This document shows, in pieces, positions 1 through 6,447 of a stretch of DNA of 20,348 nucleotides. Position 1 is the stretch's first letter; every line of letters starts with the position of its first letter. The notes beneath the pieces were generated by a model that saw nothing but the letters and a program-made list of their open reading frames with translations, had not been told where the DNA came from and did no database searches. Origin of the DNA: a virus; the IMG/VR virus record IMGVR_UViG_3300042937_000835, positions 1 through 20,348 of that record. One strand, given 5' to 3'. The position numbers and the translations under genes were made by a program.

Positions 1-33
1 TCACTGCCGACCAATAGTTCAACGGAGAGGGCG

Positions 34-78
34 GGATTGTACATCCGTCTACTACTGACCATGCGTCCAGTACAATCC
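34..78. repeat. 9-bp perfect inverted repeat upstream of the integrase
   Basis: GGATTGTAC at 34-42 and its exact reverse complement GTACAATCC at 70-78 are separated by 27 bases, about 95 bases before the integrase start. Inverted arms near an integrase gene can be recombinase or excisionase arm sites, or a repressor operator. Nothing in the window decides between these. No gene is called in 1-172, and I see no convincing sigma70 promoter for the integrase there. Confidence 0.4.
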
Positions 79-172
79 GAAGGAACCTCCGGTCGGCATA
101 GGACACGGCGACACGCGGAAGCGTATCGACCGATCTGCAAGGAGGCGAGGCCGTTTATCGGAGAGCCTTGCA

Positions 173-1087
173 ATGAAACTCACAGAAGCACTCAGTCGGT
201 ACGTGGTAATTCAGGATCTGTCGGCGCGGTCGGAGGTGCTGTACCGGCACTCGATCGCAAAGTTTGCCGAGCACCTCGGCCACGAGCCGACGGCCGACGA
301 TCTGACGAGCATGCGTGTTGCCGAGTTCCTTCGGTGGCGGGCCACCAACACTCGAGCCGGCAAGCCGATCTCGCCCGACAGCGTAAGCAAGGATCGGTCG
401 CAGATCCTCGCCCTCTGGCGTTGGATGCGTGAAGAGGATCTGACCGTCGGCAAGATGCCGAGACTGAAACGCCGGCCGAAGATCGCACGGACGCCGCGGG
501 CGTACACGTCGCACGACATCGCCCGCCTCATCGTGCAGGCTCGCAAGCGCCGCGGCCGGACCGGCGGTCTGCCGTCGGCCTGGTGGTGGTCGTCGATCTT
601 GTACGCGCAGTGGTGCTGCGGTGCCCGGATCGGCGAACTGATGCAGCTCCGCTGGCGCAACGTCGATCTCGTCGCCGGTCGCGTGCTCTTCGAGGCCGAC
701 ACGCGGAAGGGCCGGCGGGCCGACATCTCCCACGCCTTGCCGGCCGATCTCTGCCGGCAGCTCGAGGAGCAACGCGGCGGCCCTGACGATCTCGTCTGGC
801 CGTGGGACCGTAATCCCACCAGCATCTACCCGTCGTTACGAGTCCTCTGCCGGACTGCTGGCGTGGCCTACCTTCCGTTTCATGCAGTGAGAAAGTCGAG
901 CGCGAGTTATGTCCACGCGAATGGGGGAGACGCCACAGCCCATATGGGTCACACGTCGAATGAAATGACTCGCCGAAGCTATTTGGCTCCGGCCATCACC
1001 CAGACGCGGTCGGCCCTCGACTACCTTCCCGCACTCGATCTCGGCGAGGAGGCCGAGTTCGTGCCGGAGGCAGAGGGGTCGGACTGA
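173..1087 (+). CDS. int: Tyrosine recombinase / phage integrase
   Basis: Site-specific tyrosine recombinase of 304 residues, a usual length for XerC/D-like and phage integrases. It would catalyse strand exchange between phage and host attachment sites through a 3'-phosphotyrosine intermediate. The N-terminal part (about 1-95) looks like the SAM-like core-binding domain. The catalytic domain carries every expected residue: Arg152 in the ARIGEL motif, Lys179 in the beta-hairpin (TRKG), His237 and Arg240 (HAVR), His260 (MGHTS) and nucleophile Tyr270 (RRSYLAP). The enzyme therefore looks intact. The ATG at 173 follows a GGAGAG ribosome site 8 bases upstream. It leads the plus-strand block, about 115 bases before the first duplicated promoter module. 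It shows this is an integrating element, although the actual att sites are not identified. Confidence 0.95.
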   Translation: MKLTEALSRYVVIQDLSARSEVLYRHSIAKFAEHLGHEPTADDLTSMRVAEFLRWRATNTRAGKPISPDSVSKDRSQILALWRWMREEDLTVGKMPRLKRRPKIARTPRAYTSHDIARLIVQARKRRGRTGGLPSAWWWSSILYAQWCCGARIGELMQLRWRNVDLVAGRVLFEADTRKGRRADISHALPADLCRQLEEQRGGPDDLVWPWDRNPTSIYPSLRVLCRTAGVAYLPFHAVRKSSASYVHANGGDATAHMGHTSNEMTRRSYLAPAITQTRSALDYLPALDLGEEAEFVPEAEGSD

Positions 1088-1110
1088 ACATCGACCGCCG
1101 AAAAAAAACC

Positions 1111-1205
1111 CGAAAAAATCCGGCTCACCCTGTTGACCCACTATGGACGATAGTCTATACTAGATCACACGAGACAACGACACCCCACCAAGGAACCGAC
1201 CAATG
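1111..1205 (+). promoter_or_regulatory. Promoter-operator-leader module, copy 1
   Basis: A sigma70-type promoter: TTGACC at 1133-1138, a 17-base spacer and TATACT at 1156-1161. An A8 run (1101-1108) and an A6 run (1113-1118) lie where an UP element would be. An 18-base imperfect palindrome, TATGGACGATAGTCTATA (1142-1159, 7 of 9 pairs), fills the spacer and overlaps the -10 box, the classic place for a repressor operator. The leader then runs through ACGACACCCC to AAGGAAC and CCAATG, the start of the gene at 1203. A very similar module occurs at 2399-2492. The palindrome suggests control by a dimeric regulator that is not identifiable in this window. Confidence 0.75.
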
Positions 1206-1463
1206 AAGACCAACTACTACGAAGTCGCAACCGCCAACACCACCTACTACGTGCGGATCGAGCGCACGACGGGGATCGACGGCATCGCCCGATCGACGGC
1301 AATGGCCTACGGCGGCCGATACAAAGTGCTCGACCTCAACAGCGGCGAGCGGCCGAGGGTCGGCGGATGTATGTTCGGCAGCAACGGCACGGGGCGCGTA
1401 CGCACCTCCCCGGTGCGGTCCGTCAAGCGGATCTCCTTCCGGGCGTTTTCCACTGCGCCCTGA
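1203..1463 (+). CDS. Small hypothetical protein under promoter copy 1
   Basis: An 86-residue protein I do not recognise. The N-terminus is Tyr- and Thr-rich and could form beta strands (TNYYEVAT, TTYYVRIE). The C-terminal third is basic (RTSPVRSVKRISFR). It has one cysteine and no membrane segment. The start is supported by AAGGAAC upstream and by sharing the same leader as the gene at 2490. It is the first gene after promoter copy 1, so it is probably made early or under repressor control. The basic tail would suit nucleic-acid binding, but that is only a guess. Confidence 0.6.
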   Translation: MKTNYYEVATANTTYYVRIERTTGIDGIARSTAMAYGGRYKVLDLNSGERPRVGGCMFGSNGTGRVRTSPVRSVKRISFRAFSTAP

Positions 1464-1512
1464 CAGACAAACACGCACCCACCCCCCCACCCAACACAAG
1501 GAACCCTACCCA

Positions 1513-2139
1513 ATGGCCAGCAGTTCTTCCCCAGCAGCTCGACGCAAAACCGCCAAACAGTCGTTCCGGACGGCAGCGGAGTGTATCGGCGTGCTCGAGC
1601 CCGGCGCGTCGCTCTTCGCTATCACCCGCGGGCAATTCTCGATGATCGACGCAGTGCTCGCGTGCCTGGATCAAACCGGCCCGGCCGCCGTGTCGCTCTG
1701 GACGTGGACGGTAGCCGAGTACGAAGTCGAATGCCTAGAAGCTCTTCAAAACAGCGGCCGGATCACCGGCGGCCGGCTTGTCATCGACTACGGGGCTCGC
1801 AACAAGAACGCCGGTATCATCGCCAACTGGAAGCGATCCTACGGGGCCGACTCCGTTCGCTATGTGGTCAACCACGCCAAGATCGCCACAATCCAAACCG
1901 ACCGCTACCGGCTCCTCCTTCGCGGCTCGATGAACCTGAACATGAATCCCCGCTTCGAGCAGTTCGACCTGACCGAGGGCGGCCCCGACTTCGACCTGGT
2001 CAAAGAGGTCGAGGACGAGCTGCCGGTCCTGCCCGACGATTGCACCGGAGCCGACGCCTACAAGGCCAGCAAAGTGGCGGACGCCTTCAATCCTGAGCAA
2101 CTGAGCCTCTTCACCGGAGTCAAAGTATGGGCGAAGTAG
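1513..2139 (+). CDS. Phospholipase D-like (single HKD motif) phage protein
   Basis: A 208-residue protein with one PLD-type active-site signature: His121 and Lys123 (NHAKIATI), then GSMNLNMN with Ser139, Asn141 and Asn145, followed by an acidic stretch. PLD-superfamily nucleases with one motif, such as Nuc or BfiI, dimerise to build one active site through a phosphohistidine intermediate, so a DNA phosphodiesterase or binding role is more likely than lipid cleavage. The Asp of the canonical motif is displaced (Asp130, seven residues after Lys123), so activity is uncertain. Similar small PLD-like proteins occur in phage genomes, by my recall. The start follows AAGGAACC with the same CCAATG leader as neighbouring genes. 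Its end overlaps the small terminase-like gene by 13 bases, which suggests coupled translation and a joint role, perhaps near DNA packaging. Confidence 0.7.
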   Translation: MASSSSPAARRKTAKQSFRTAAECIGVLEPGASLFAITRGQFSMIDAVLACLDQTGPAAVSLWTWTVAEYEVECLEALQNSGRITGGRLVIDYGARNKNAGIIANWKRSYGADSVRYVVNHAKIATIQTDRYRLLLRGSMNLNMNPRFEQFDLTEGGPDFDLVKEVEDELPVLPDDCTGADAYKASKVADAFNPEQLSLFTGVKVWAK

Positions 2140-2396
2140 ACATCCTGGCCGAACTCACGAGAGAGAACCCGAAGGCCAACGCCGTCGATCTCCGAGTCTA
2201 CGCCGACGCTCTGACTACGTACCGCGAAGCGGCCGAGAACATCGACCGTAACGGGGCCATCGTGCAGCACCCTCGCACCGGGGCTCCGATCGAGAATCCG
2301 TACCTGAAGATCCGCACCTCCGCCGGAGCGACGTTGACGAAGCTGCGGCACATCAAAACGAAGTCGATCGCCGGACTACTGAACGGCAACGAGTGA
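2127..2396 (+). CDS. Small terminase subunit-like protein (P27 family)
   Basis: An 89-residue protein resembling the central part of P27-type small terminase subunits. It has a helical VDLRVYADAL stretch, a REAAENIDRNGAIV segment, then RTGAPIENPYLK and a further helix. The ENGAIV...GAPIENPYLK pattern is typical of that family, which recognises phage DNA and feeds it to the large terminase. It is shorter than most P27 proteins (often 110-160 residues) and lacks an obvious C-terminal LGLTPSSR-type segment, so it may be a reduced form or a regulator derived from it. It overlaps the PLD-like gene by 13 bases, with GGAG upstream of its ATG. No large terminase is visible in the window. Family call moderately sure, activity unsure. 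Confidence 0.6.
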   Translation: MGEVDILAELTRENPKANAVDLRVYADALTTYREAAENIDRNGAIVQHPRTGAPIENPYLKIRTSAGATLTKLRHIKTKSIAGLLNGNE

Positions 2397-2398
2397 CC

Positions 2399-2492
2399 GC
2401 AAAAAATCTTTGTTGAAGGGCTGGACGCAGTATGGACGATCGTCTATATTAAGGGAGACGAGAACGACACCCCTTAAAGGAACAAACCAATG
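2399..2492 (+). promoter_or_regulatory. Promoter-operator-leader module, copy 2
   Basis: Second copy of the module at 1111-1205. An A6 run (2401-2406) lies 16 bases before a -35-like TGGACG (2422-2427), followed by a 17-base spacer and TATATT (2445-2450). The spacer matches copy 1 at 15 of 17 bases. The operator-like palindrome TATGGACGATCGTCTATA (2431-2448) is better here, pairing at 8 of 9 positions. The leader again carries ACGAGA, ACGACACCCC, AAAGGAAC and CCAATG. The -35 is weaker than in copy 1, so this promoter may be weaker or need an activator. Confidence 0.72.
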
Positions 2493-2684
2493 ACCGACAT
2501 CGCCATCCTCGCCAACATCACCCGCGAAACCGAAAAGGCAATCCAAATCAACACCGGCGACCGCCTGGTATGGGTGCCGAAAAGCCTGATCGAACTCGAG
2601 GGCGACGTTGTCCTCTGCAAGAAGTGGTTCGCCAAGAAAAACGGCATCGGCAAGTACGGTGCCACGACCGTCCTCGTCGGCTGA
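2490..2684 (+). CDS. Small hypothetical protein under promoter copy 2
   Basis: A 64-residue protein. It has the look of small phage proteins found beside early replication or recombination genes: ETEKAIQI, then VWVPKSLIE, then KWFAKKNGIG. I recall the general pattern of an E-KAI strand, a W-PKS strand and a final W(L/F)A-K-G helix from hypothetical phage proteins with no known function. No membrane segment or cysteine cluster is present. The start follows AAAGGAAC with the CCAATG leader shared with the genes at 1203 and 1513. It is first in line after promoter copy 2. Confidence 0.65.
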   Translation: MTDIAILANITRETEKAIQINTGDRLVWVPKSLIELEGDVVLCKKWFAKKNGIGKYGATTVLVG

Positions 2685-2697
2685 TGATCCCCGCCCC

Positions 2698-2724
2698 ACC
2701 CGCCCGGCACTTCGCCGGGCGGGT
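2698..2724 (+). terminator. Strong GC hairpin between two small genes
   Basis: A perfect 11-bp stem (ACCCGCCCGGC at 2698-2708 with GCCGGGCGGGT at 2714-2724) closes a 5-base loop, ACTTC. It lies in the 68-base gap between the genes at 2490 and 2753. There is no run of T after it, so a classic intrinsic terminator is doubtful. It may attenuate transcription, protect an mRNA end, or sit close enough to affect the ribosome site at about 2735-2745. Confidence 0.45.
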
Positions 2725-2752
2725 CACCGCCCTAAGGAAAAGGAACGACACG

Positions 2753-3016
2753 ATGACCGCGACCAAGATCACCGCCAAGTGGCAGACGATTTGCACCGTA
2801 GCAGCCGACCCGACGCTCTCCGTCGAACGGATCGAGGGCGATGCGATGAAGGCGAAGGGCGGCGTCTGCCACTGCCAAGCCCGCATGAGCGGCAAGAACG
2901 GCCTGCGTGGGCGACTCGTGAACGCCAACGGAAGCCATCGAGAAATCGGATACGCCTTTTCGCTCGACGCCGACAAGCTGCGGCATTGGGAATCGATTGC
3001 AGAGGGTCAGCGATGA
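2753..3016 (+). CDS. Hypothetical protein, 87 aa
   Basis: An unrecognised 87-residue protein. The ATG at 2753 is preferred over upstream in-frame starts because AAGGAAAAGGAAC sits just before it, and because the frame upstream runs through the hairpin and the preceding gene. Visible features are a TICTVAADPTLSVERIEGD segment, a CHCQAR pair of cysteines and a C-terminal helix (LDADKLRHWESIAEGQ). Alternating strands suggest a small compact fold. Its stop overlaps the ATG of the HTH gene (ATGA at 3013-3016), so the two are probably co-translated. Confidence 0.6.
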   Translation: MTATKITAKWQTICTVAADPTLSVERIEGDAMKAKGGVCHCQARMSGKNGLRGRLVNANGSHREIGYAFSLDADKLRHWESIAEGQR

Positions 3017-3213
3017 CCCGCATCAACACCGACGACTACGTCCGGCCGTCCACCGCGGCCACGCTCGCCGGCGTCAGCCGTGCCCTGGCCTACCGCATGG
3101 TCAAGGACGGCACCGTGCCGAGCGTCGAGATCGACGGCACCGTATTCGTCCACCGGCGGGATGTTGCCAAGATCGTGGCCACGCCGGGGATGGGGCGGCC
3201 GAGGAAGACCTGA
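3013..3213 (+). CDS. Excisionase/AlpA-like helix-turn-helix DNA-binding protein
   Basis: A 66-residue protein with the MerR/AlpA-type winged HTH seen in excisionases: a threonine/proline cap (YVRPSTAATLAGVS), the recognition helix (RALAYRMVKDGTVP), and a beta wing (SVEIDGTVFVHRRDVAKIV) ending in a basic GRPRKT tail. Such proteins bind DNA as Xis-type architectural factors or as small transcription regulators. Together with the integrase at the other end of this cluster, an excision or switch role is reasonable. It could equally be the regulator of the palindromic promoters at 1142 and 2431. The start is fixed by the ATGA overlap with the previous gene. It is the last plus-strand gene before the strand switch. 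Confidence 0.78.
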   Translation: MTRINTDDYVRPSTAATLAGVSRALAYRMVKDGTVPSVEIDGTVFVHRRDVAKIVATPGMGRPRKT

Positions 3214-3218
3214 AGACC

Positions 3219-3273
3219 CCGCCCCCGGCGCGACGCCAGCCCGCGGGCATTGGCGGTCAGCGGCCGGGGGCGG
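3219..3273. terminator. Inverted repeat at the convergent gene junction
   Basis: CCGCCCCCGGC (3219-3229) and GCCGGGGGCGG (3263-3273) are perfect 11-bp complements flanking a 33-base loop that itself contains the palindrome GCCCGCGGGC. Plus-strand transcription would meet AGCTTTT just after the stem. The pair lies where the plus-strand cluster and the long minus-strand operon run into each other, so a bidirectional terminator is plausible. The right arm is inside the minus-strand gene end, and the T run is short. Confidence 0.4.
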
Positions 3274-3535
3274 AGCTTTTGCGGCACCCGCACGGGCAGT
3301 CGGCTTCGCACTTCATCTCGATCCGGCCGTCCGGCTTGTAGACGCCGCTCGAACACTTCCCTCCGCACGCACACTTCGCCGGTGCCGGTGGCGGCGTCGG
3401 GGCCGCCTCGGGGGCCAGCGAAGCGTACGCCGCGGCGACGGCCGCGGCGGCGCGTGGAGTCTCGCGGTCGATCTCGGCCGGGTCGGCCGAGAGGCTGGCG
3501 AGGAAGGCGAGGATCGAGCGGTACAACGTCATCAC
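3257..3535 (-). CDS. Small Cys-rich hypothetical protein
   Basis: A 92-residue protein in two parts. The N-terminal half is a helical, Ala-rich segment with a Pro-rich linker (PTPPPAPAK). The C-terminal part is Cys-rich with seven cysteines: CACGGKC, then KC, then DCPCGC. This layout fits a small zinc-binding or disulfide-stabilised module. I do not recognise the family. Its start overlaps the stop of the next gene upstream by 4 bases (3532-3535). It is the final gene of the long minus-strand operon. Confidence 0.6.
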   Translation of the reverse strand: MMTLYRSILAFLASLSADPAEIDRETPRAAAAVAAAYASLAPEAAPTPPPAPAKCACGGKCSSGVYKPDGRIEMKCEADCPCGCRKSSAPGR

Positions 3536-3804
3536 CAGCCCTCCCCGTGGTCAACCACACGATGCCCATCGGCATCAACCGCCGGCGAGTGAACGAGCTG
3601 CCTGCCGTCGGCCTGCGGCGGCGGCTCCGCGGCCATCGCGGCCCACAAGCCCAGCCGGGCGGCGATCCGGGCCAGCCGGCCGACGGCTTGCAGGACCGGC
3701 CGTTGGGGCGTCGGGTTGATCGGGCTCGACGGACTGGAGCCGAGCCACCAGCCGACGGCCAGGGCGACGAGGACAACGGCGATGGTCTTGCGGTCGATCA
3801 GCAT
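3532..3804 (-). CDS. Small membrane-anchored protein
   Basis: A 90-residue protein with one N-terminal hydrophobic segment (about residues 7-24, AVVLVALAVGWWLGSS), which is a signal anchor or uncleaved signal peptide. A mostly hydrophilic remainder, rich in Arg, Ala and Pro, would lie outside the membrane. GAGG lies 6 bases before the ATG. It sits directly downstream of the membrane-anchored protease gene with a 7-base gap and just before the Cys-rich gene, so it may belong to an envelope or lysis group. A spanin-like or holin-accessory role is possible but not shown. Confidence 0.6.
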   Translation of the reverse strand: MLIDRKTIAVVLVALAVGWWLGSSPSSPINPTPQRPVLQAVGRLARIAARLGLWAAMAAEPPPQADGRQLVHSPAVDADGHRVVDHGEGW

Positions 3805-3811
3805 GGCAACC

Positions 3812-4936
3812 TCACGGGGCGAGGGAGAACGTGTCAGCGATCAGTCGGGCGTTTTGCGGGCGGGCGGCAGCGGGCTCGAGCCACGCGCCGTTGTCGAGGT
3901 CGCGGGCCTCGAAGCCGTTGGCCCCGGCGATCACGAACGAATCGCCCTGGGCGAGCATGGCTTCGACATCGCGGCGGGCGGCCCAGAAAGAACCGTCGGG
4001 CTGGTCTTCCGGCCACTTCGGCCCCTTCACCCAGTTTGGCCCCCAAGAGTTGAGGATCAGCACGCCGTCGCGCTTGCCTGGGCCGGTCGCGTAGCGGACA
4101 GAAATCGCCACCATGCAATGCCCCCACTGCCCTCCGCGTGGCAGGAAGCCGTCGGAGTCTCTGACGTTCGTCGCGGCGTAGCCGACGTTGGAGCAGATGG
4201 GAACACACAGACCATTCTCGATCGCCGCGCAGAGAGCCTCGTAGGAGTCGCAGAGGGCCACGCCTTGCGCGGTGTGCTTGGTGGCTTCCTTGCCGAGAGC
4301 CAAGGGAACGCCCCGAGCCCCCCACTCTTTCGCCCGTGCGATGTCGTAGTTGGTCAGGTCGATGTCTCCGTACTTCTCGCGGAACAGAATCCCGCCGACG
4401 CCGGCCTTGGTGCCGACGATCCACCGGGCCGCGGCTGCCCCGTACGATCCGTCCGAGTAGCCCGCGAAATCGACCGGGGGGAGCCTGCCGGCCGTGCGGC
4501 TTCCGCCGTAGATCGCTTCGGGGCTGACGAGCTTTGGCGGGTCGTTCCGTTCGCCCTGAGTCCAATCGACGCACTGGCCGATGTAGGAGCCCATGCCCCA
4601 GCCGAACGAGACGCACGTTCCGATATTGCCCTGGTTCCAAGTCTCAAACGGCTTGCCGTAGACAGCGCGGTGGGCGCGGTCGGCATGGCGATACAGGAAC
4701 GTGTCGCGGTTCTTGGCGTTTTGCATCACATCGGGTGCCGCGTCACCGAACGTGGGGTGCTTGAGCTCCGAGAGAAATTGCCGAGTGCCTTCCGGATTGG
4801 GCGTGTACCCGAACCGCGATTCCACCCCAGCGGCGATCCGGTGCGTGGCCCGCTCGACGAGCGCGCCGACGATCGCCGCGAAGACGACGAAGCCGACGGC
4901 GCTCCAGGTCCAGACGGTGCGTTGACGGGCGGTCAT
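3812..4936 (-). CDS. Membrane-anchored papain-family (C1) cysteine peptidase-like protein
   Basis: A 374-residue protein with an N-terminal transmembrane anchor (about residues 8-27) and a papain-like domain. The expected residues are all present in order: Gln102 (WNQGNIGT, oxyanion hole), nucleophile Cys108 (TCVSFGWG), His273 (GGQWGHCMVAI) and Asn296 in the NSWG motif (LILNSWGPNW). C1 peptidases normally cleave proteins, while the related NlpC/P60 and CHAP folds cut peptidoglycan. The intact NSWG motif points to a true C1 type. The anchor would place the enzyme outside the cytoplasmic membrane. I chose the ATG at 4936 because it forms an ATGA overlap with the previous gene; a start 17 residues earlier is possible but less likely. 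A role in lysis, surface processing or superinfection is open. Confidence 0.82.
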   Translation of the reverse strand: MTARQRTVWTWSAVGFVVFAAIVGALVERATHRIAAGVESRFGYTPNPEGTRQFLSELKHPTFGDAAPDVMQNAKNRDTFLYRHADRAHRAVYGKPFETWNQGNIGTCVSFGWGMGSYIGQCVDWTQGERNDPPKLVSPEAIYGGSRTAGRLPPVDFAGYSDGSYGAAAARWIVGTKAGVGGILFREKYGDIDLTNYDIARAKEWGARGVPLALGKEATKHTAQGVALCDSYEALCAAIENGLCVPICSNVGYAATNVRDSDGFLPRGGQWGHCMVAISVRYATGPGKRDGVLILNSWGPNWVKGPKWPEDQPDGSFWAARRDVEAMLAQGDSFVIAGANGFEARDLDNGAWLEPAAARPQNARLIADTFSLAP

Positions 4937-5577
4937 CGTGTCGCCTCCGCCGCGGCCTGGGCGACGGCCCGGTACGCCTTCACCCACTTCGCCCGGCTGG
5001 CAGCATCGACCGGCCCGCCCTCGGTCCCGGCCTCGGCGTCGAGGAACCGCTTAATCTCGTCTCTGACGGCCGGCTGCCGAGCCCCGAGCGACACGCCTTG
5101 GCATCGGATCTCTCTGGCGATCCGCCGGAGATCGTCGAATGATGCACCCGTCTTCAGCCGCGTTTCCTTCGGCTTGCCTTCCTTGTCCACCGGAAGCCCG
5201 TCGTACTCGATGTCGTCAGCCAGAGCGCCCAGCAGGGCGGCCGTGGTGGCGGCATCGGCGGCGGCATCGACGCCGACGAATCGGCCTCGGAGATCGAGCC
5301 CGACCACCGGCGCGGGGCCGGGGGCGGGGGGCGTCGTTCGCGTTTCCCGAATTGCGAAAGCCACCATGCCGCCAGCGGCGAGGATCGCCAGGAGCGTCAG
5401 CGGGTGCGGGCCGCCGCCTCCTGCCGCTGCCCCTGGAACTCCCAACGGCATGATGCCGGGCGGAATGATGGGCGAGAGTGGCGGCAGTTGCGGCAGCGCG
5501 GGCGCGACCGCTGGGCGGGACCAGAGAAGGTAAGCCACCGCGGCGGCGGCAGCGAGCATCCAGAGCGGCGGGATCAT
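4933..5577 (-). CDS. Hypothetical membrane protein with hydrophobic N-terminal half
   Basis: A 214-residue protein of unknown family. It has a hydrophobic segment at about residues 3-20 (LWMLAAAAAVAYLLW), a Pro-rich stretch, and a second hydrophobic segment (about 60-75, LTLLAILAAGGMVAFAI). A soluble helical C-terminal domain follows, rich in Asp and Glu (FDDLRRIAREIR; DEIKRFLDAEAG). Two segments and a cytoplasm-facing tail would suit a holin-like or accessory membrane protein, though it is longer than most holins. The ATG at 5577 overlaps the upstream stop (ATGA), and its own stop overlaps the protease start, so it is translationally coupled on both sides. Confidence 0.62.
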   Translation of the reverse strand: MIPPLWMLAAAAAVAYLLWSRPAVAPALPQLPPLSPIIPPGIMPLGVPGAAAGGGGPHPLTLLAILAAGGMVAFAIRETRTTPPAPGPAPVVGLDLRGRFVGVDAAADAATTAALLGALADDIEYDGLPVDKEGKPKETRLKTGASFDDLRRIAREIRCQGVSLGARQPAVRDEIKRFLDAEAGTEGGPVDAASRAKWVKAYRAVAQAAAEATR

Positions 5578-5933
5578 GCGGACACCTCCGGGGCGGCGGC
5601 GCGGGTCAGCTTCAAGATCTGCTCGAGCGCCCCGCCGGCAGCCGAGAGGACGAGCGTGCGAACGGCCGGACGGATCACCCACCAGATCGGCTTGGCCGCG
5701 AACGGCACGCAGCTATCGGCGACCGCGTCGAAGAGCGTCCCGACGCAGGCGAGCGTCCACGCCTTCTTGCCCGGCCCGTCGAGGGTCGTGATCGTGTCGA
5801 GCCCGGCCACCGCCAGGCGGATCACCTCGACGGTCAGCGAGCCGAACTCTGAGACGGTCAGCCCGCCGGCGGCCTTGAGCCGCGCCCCGGCGATCAGAGC
5901 CAGGACGGCGGATTGCAGTTGCTCGGGCGTCAT
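5574..5933 (-). CDS. Hypothetical protein, possibly holin-related
   Basis: A 119-residue, largely hydrophobic protein. It contains an N-terminal helix (TPEQLQSAVLALIAGARLK), a central GPGKKAWTLACVGTLFDAVAD segment and a C-terminal amphipathic or membrane-associated part (IWWVIRPAVRTLVLSAAGGAL). The G-PGKK-W-L-D layout reminds me of phage holin superfamilies in which a membrane segment is followed by a conserved lysine-rich turn, but no clear transmembrane helix precedes it here, so I do not assign one. It lies upstream of the two-segment membrane protein and the anchored protease. Confidence 0.5.
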   Translation of the reverse strand: MTPEQLQSAVLALIAGARLKAAGGLTVSEFGSLTVEVIRLAVAGLDTITTLDGPGKKAWTLACVGTLFDAVADSCVPFAAKPIWWVIRPAVRTLVLSAAGGALEQILKLTRAAAPEVSA

Positions 5934-5934
5934 G

Positions 5935-6447
5935 TCAGTACCCCGCTGGGCCAGTGGTGGCGGTGCCGGCGATCACGATCGAGTAGGCGACGGAGCCGGT
6001 CGGCCCGGTGGCGCGGATCGTCACGGCACGCTCCGTGCTCGTAACGCCCCAGGCGTGCGTCTGCTGCACGGCGAGCAGCTCGCCGCCCGGCCCCACCTCG
6101 CCGGCGACACGGCCCCAGCCATTCGTGCCCGAGGGGCCGACGACGATCCGCGGGCCGGTGATCGTTTCGCTGTTGGCGATCCGCACGAGGCGAACCTGAC
6201 GCATCGTCTGGATTCCGGTCGCACCCTGGATGGTGTCGGCAAGCGAGAGCAGATCGAGCGTCTCGGACGCCCCGACCGCCAGCGAGCGGTTCGACACCCA
6301 GAGCTGATCGGCGATCGGCCCGGAGACGCTGTTGAGCGGCATGGCCGACGACACGGACACGGCCCGCGTCGAACTGCCGACGGTGCCCGTCTGCGTCTGC
6401 GTCAGGCTCGTGGTCGTGGATACGATCCCGTCGAGAGAGTCAGGCAT
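5935..6447 (-). CDS. Hypothetical virion-type beta-rich protein, 170 aa
   Basis: A 170-residue protein rich in Ser, Thr, Gly and Val with no charged patches or cysteines, typical of phage structural or decoration proteins. The N-terminal part is Thr/Gln-rich (TTSLTQTQTGTVG), followed by alternating strands (RQVRLVRIANSETITGPRIV) and ending in a Gly-rich tail (IAGTATTGPAGY). I do not recognise a specific family. A tail-appendage or head-decoration role is inference from composition. It overlaps the previous small gene by 8 bases, and the next gene starts one base after its stop. Confidence 0.55.
   Translation of the reverse strand: MPDSLDGIVSTTTSLTQTQTGTVGSSTRAVSVSSAMPLNSVSGPIADQLWVSNRSLAVGASETLDLLSLADTIQGATGIQTMRQVRLVRIANSETITGPRIVVGPSGTNGWGRVAGEVGPGGELLAVQQTHAWGVTSTERAVTIRATGPTGSVAYSIVIAGTATTGPAGY

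Noticed and set aside
3716-5533. A long open frame on the plus strand opposite the C1 peptidase gene
   Set aside because: It is antisense to well-supported minus-strand genes with conserved motifs and tight gene overlaps, and its own sequence shows no recognisable domain. High GC commonly opens such frames.
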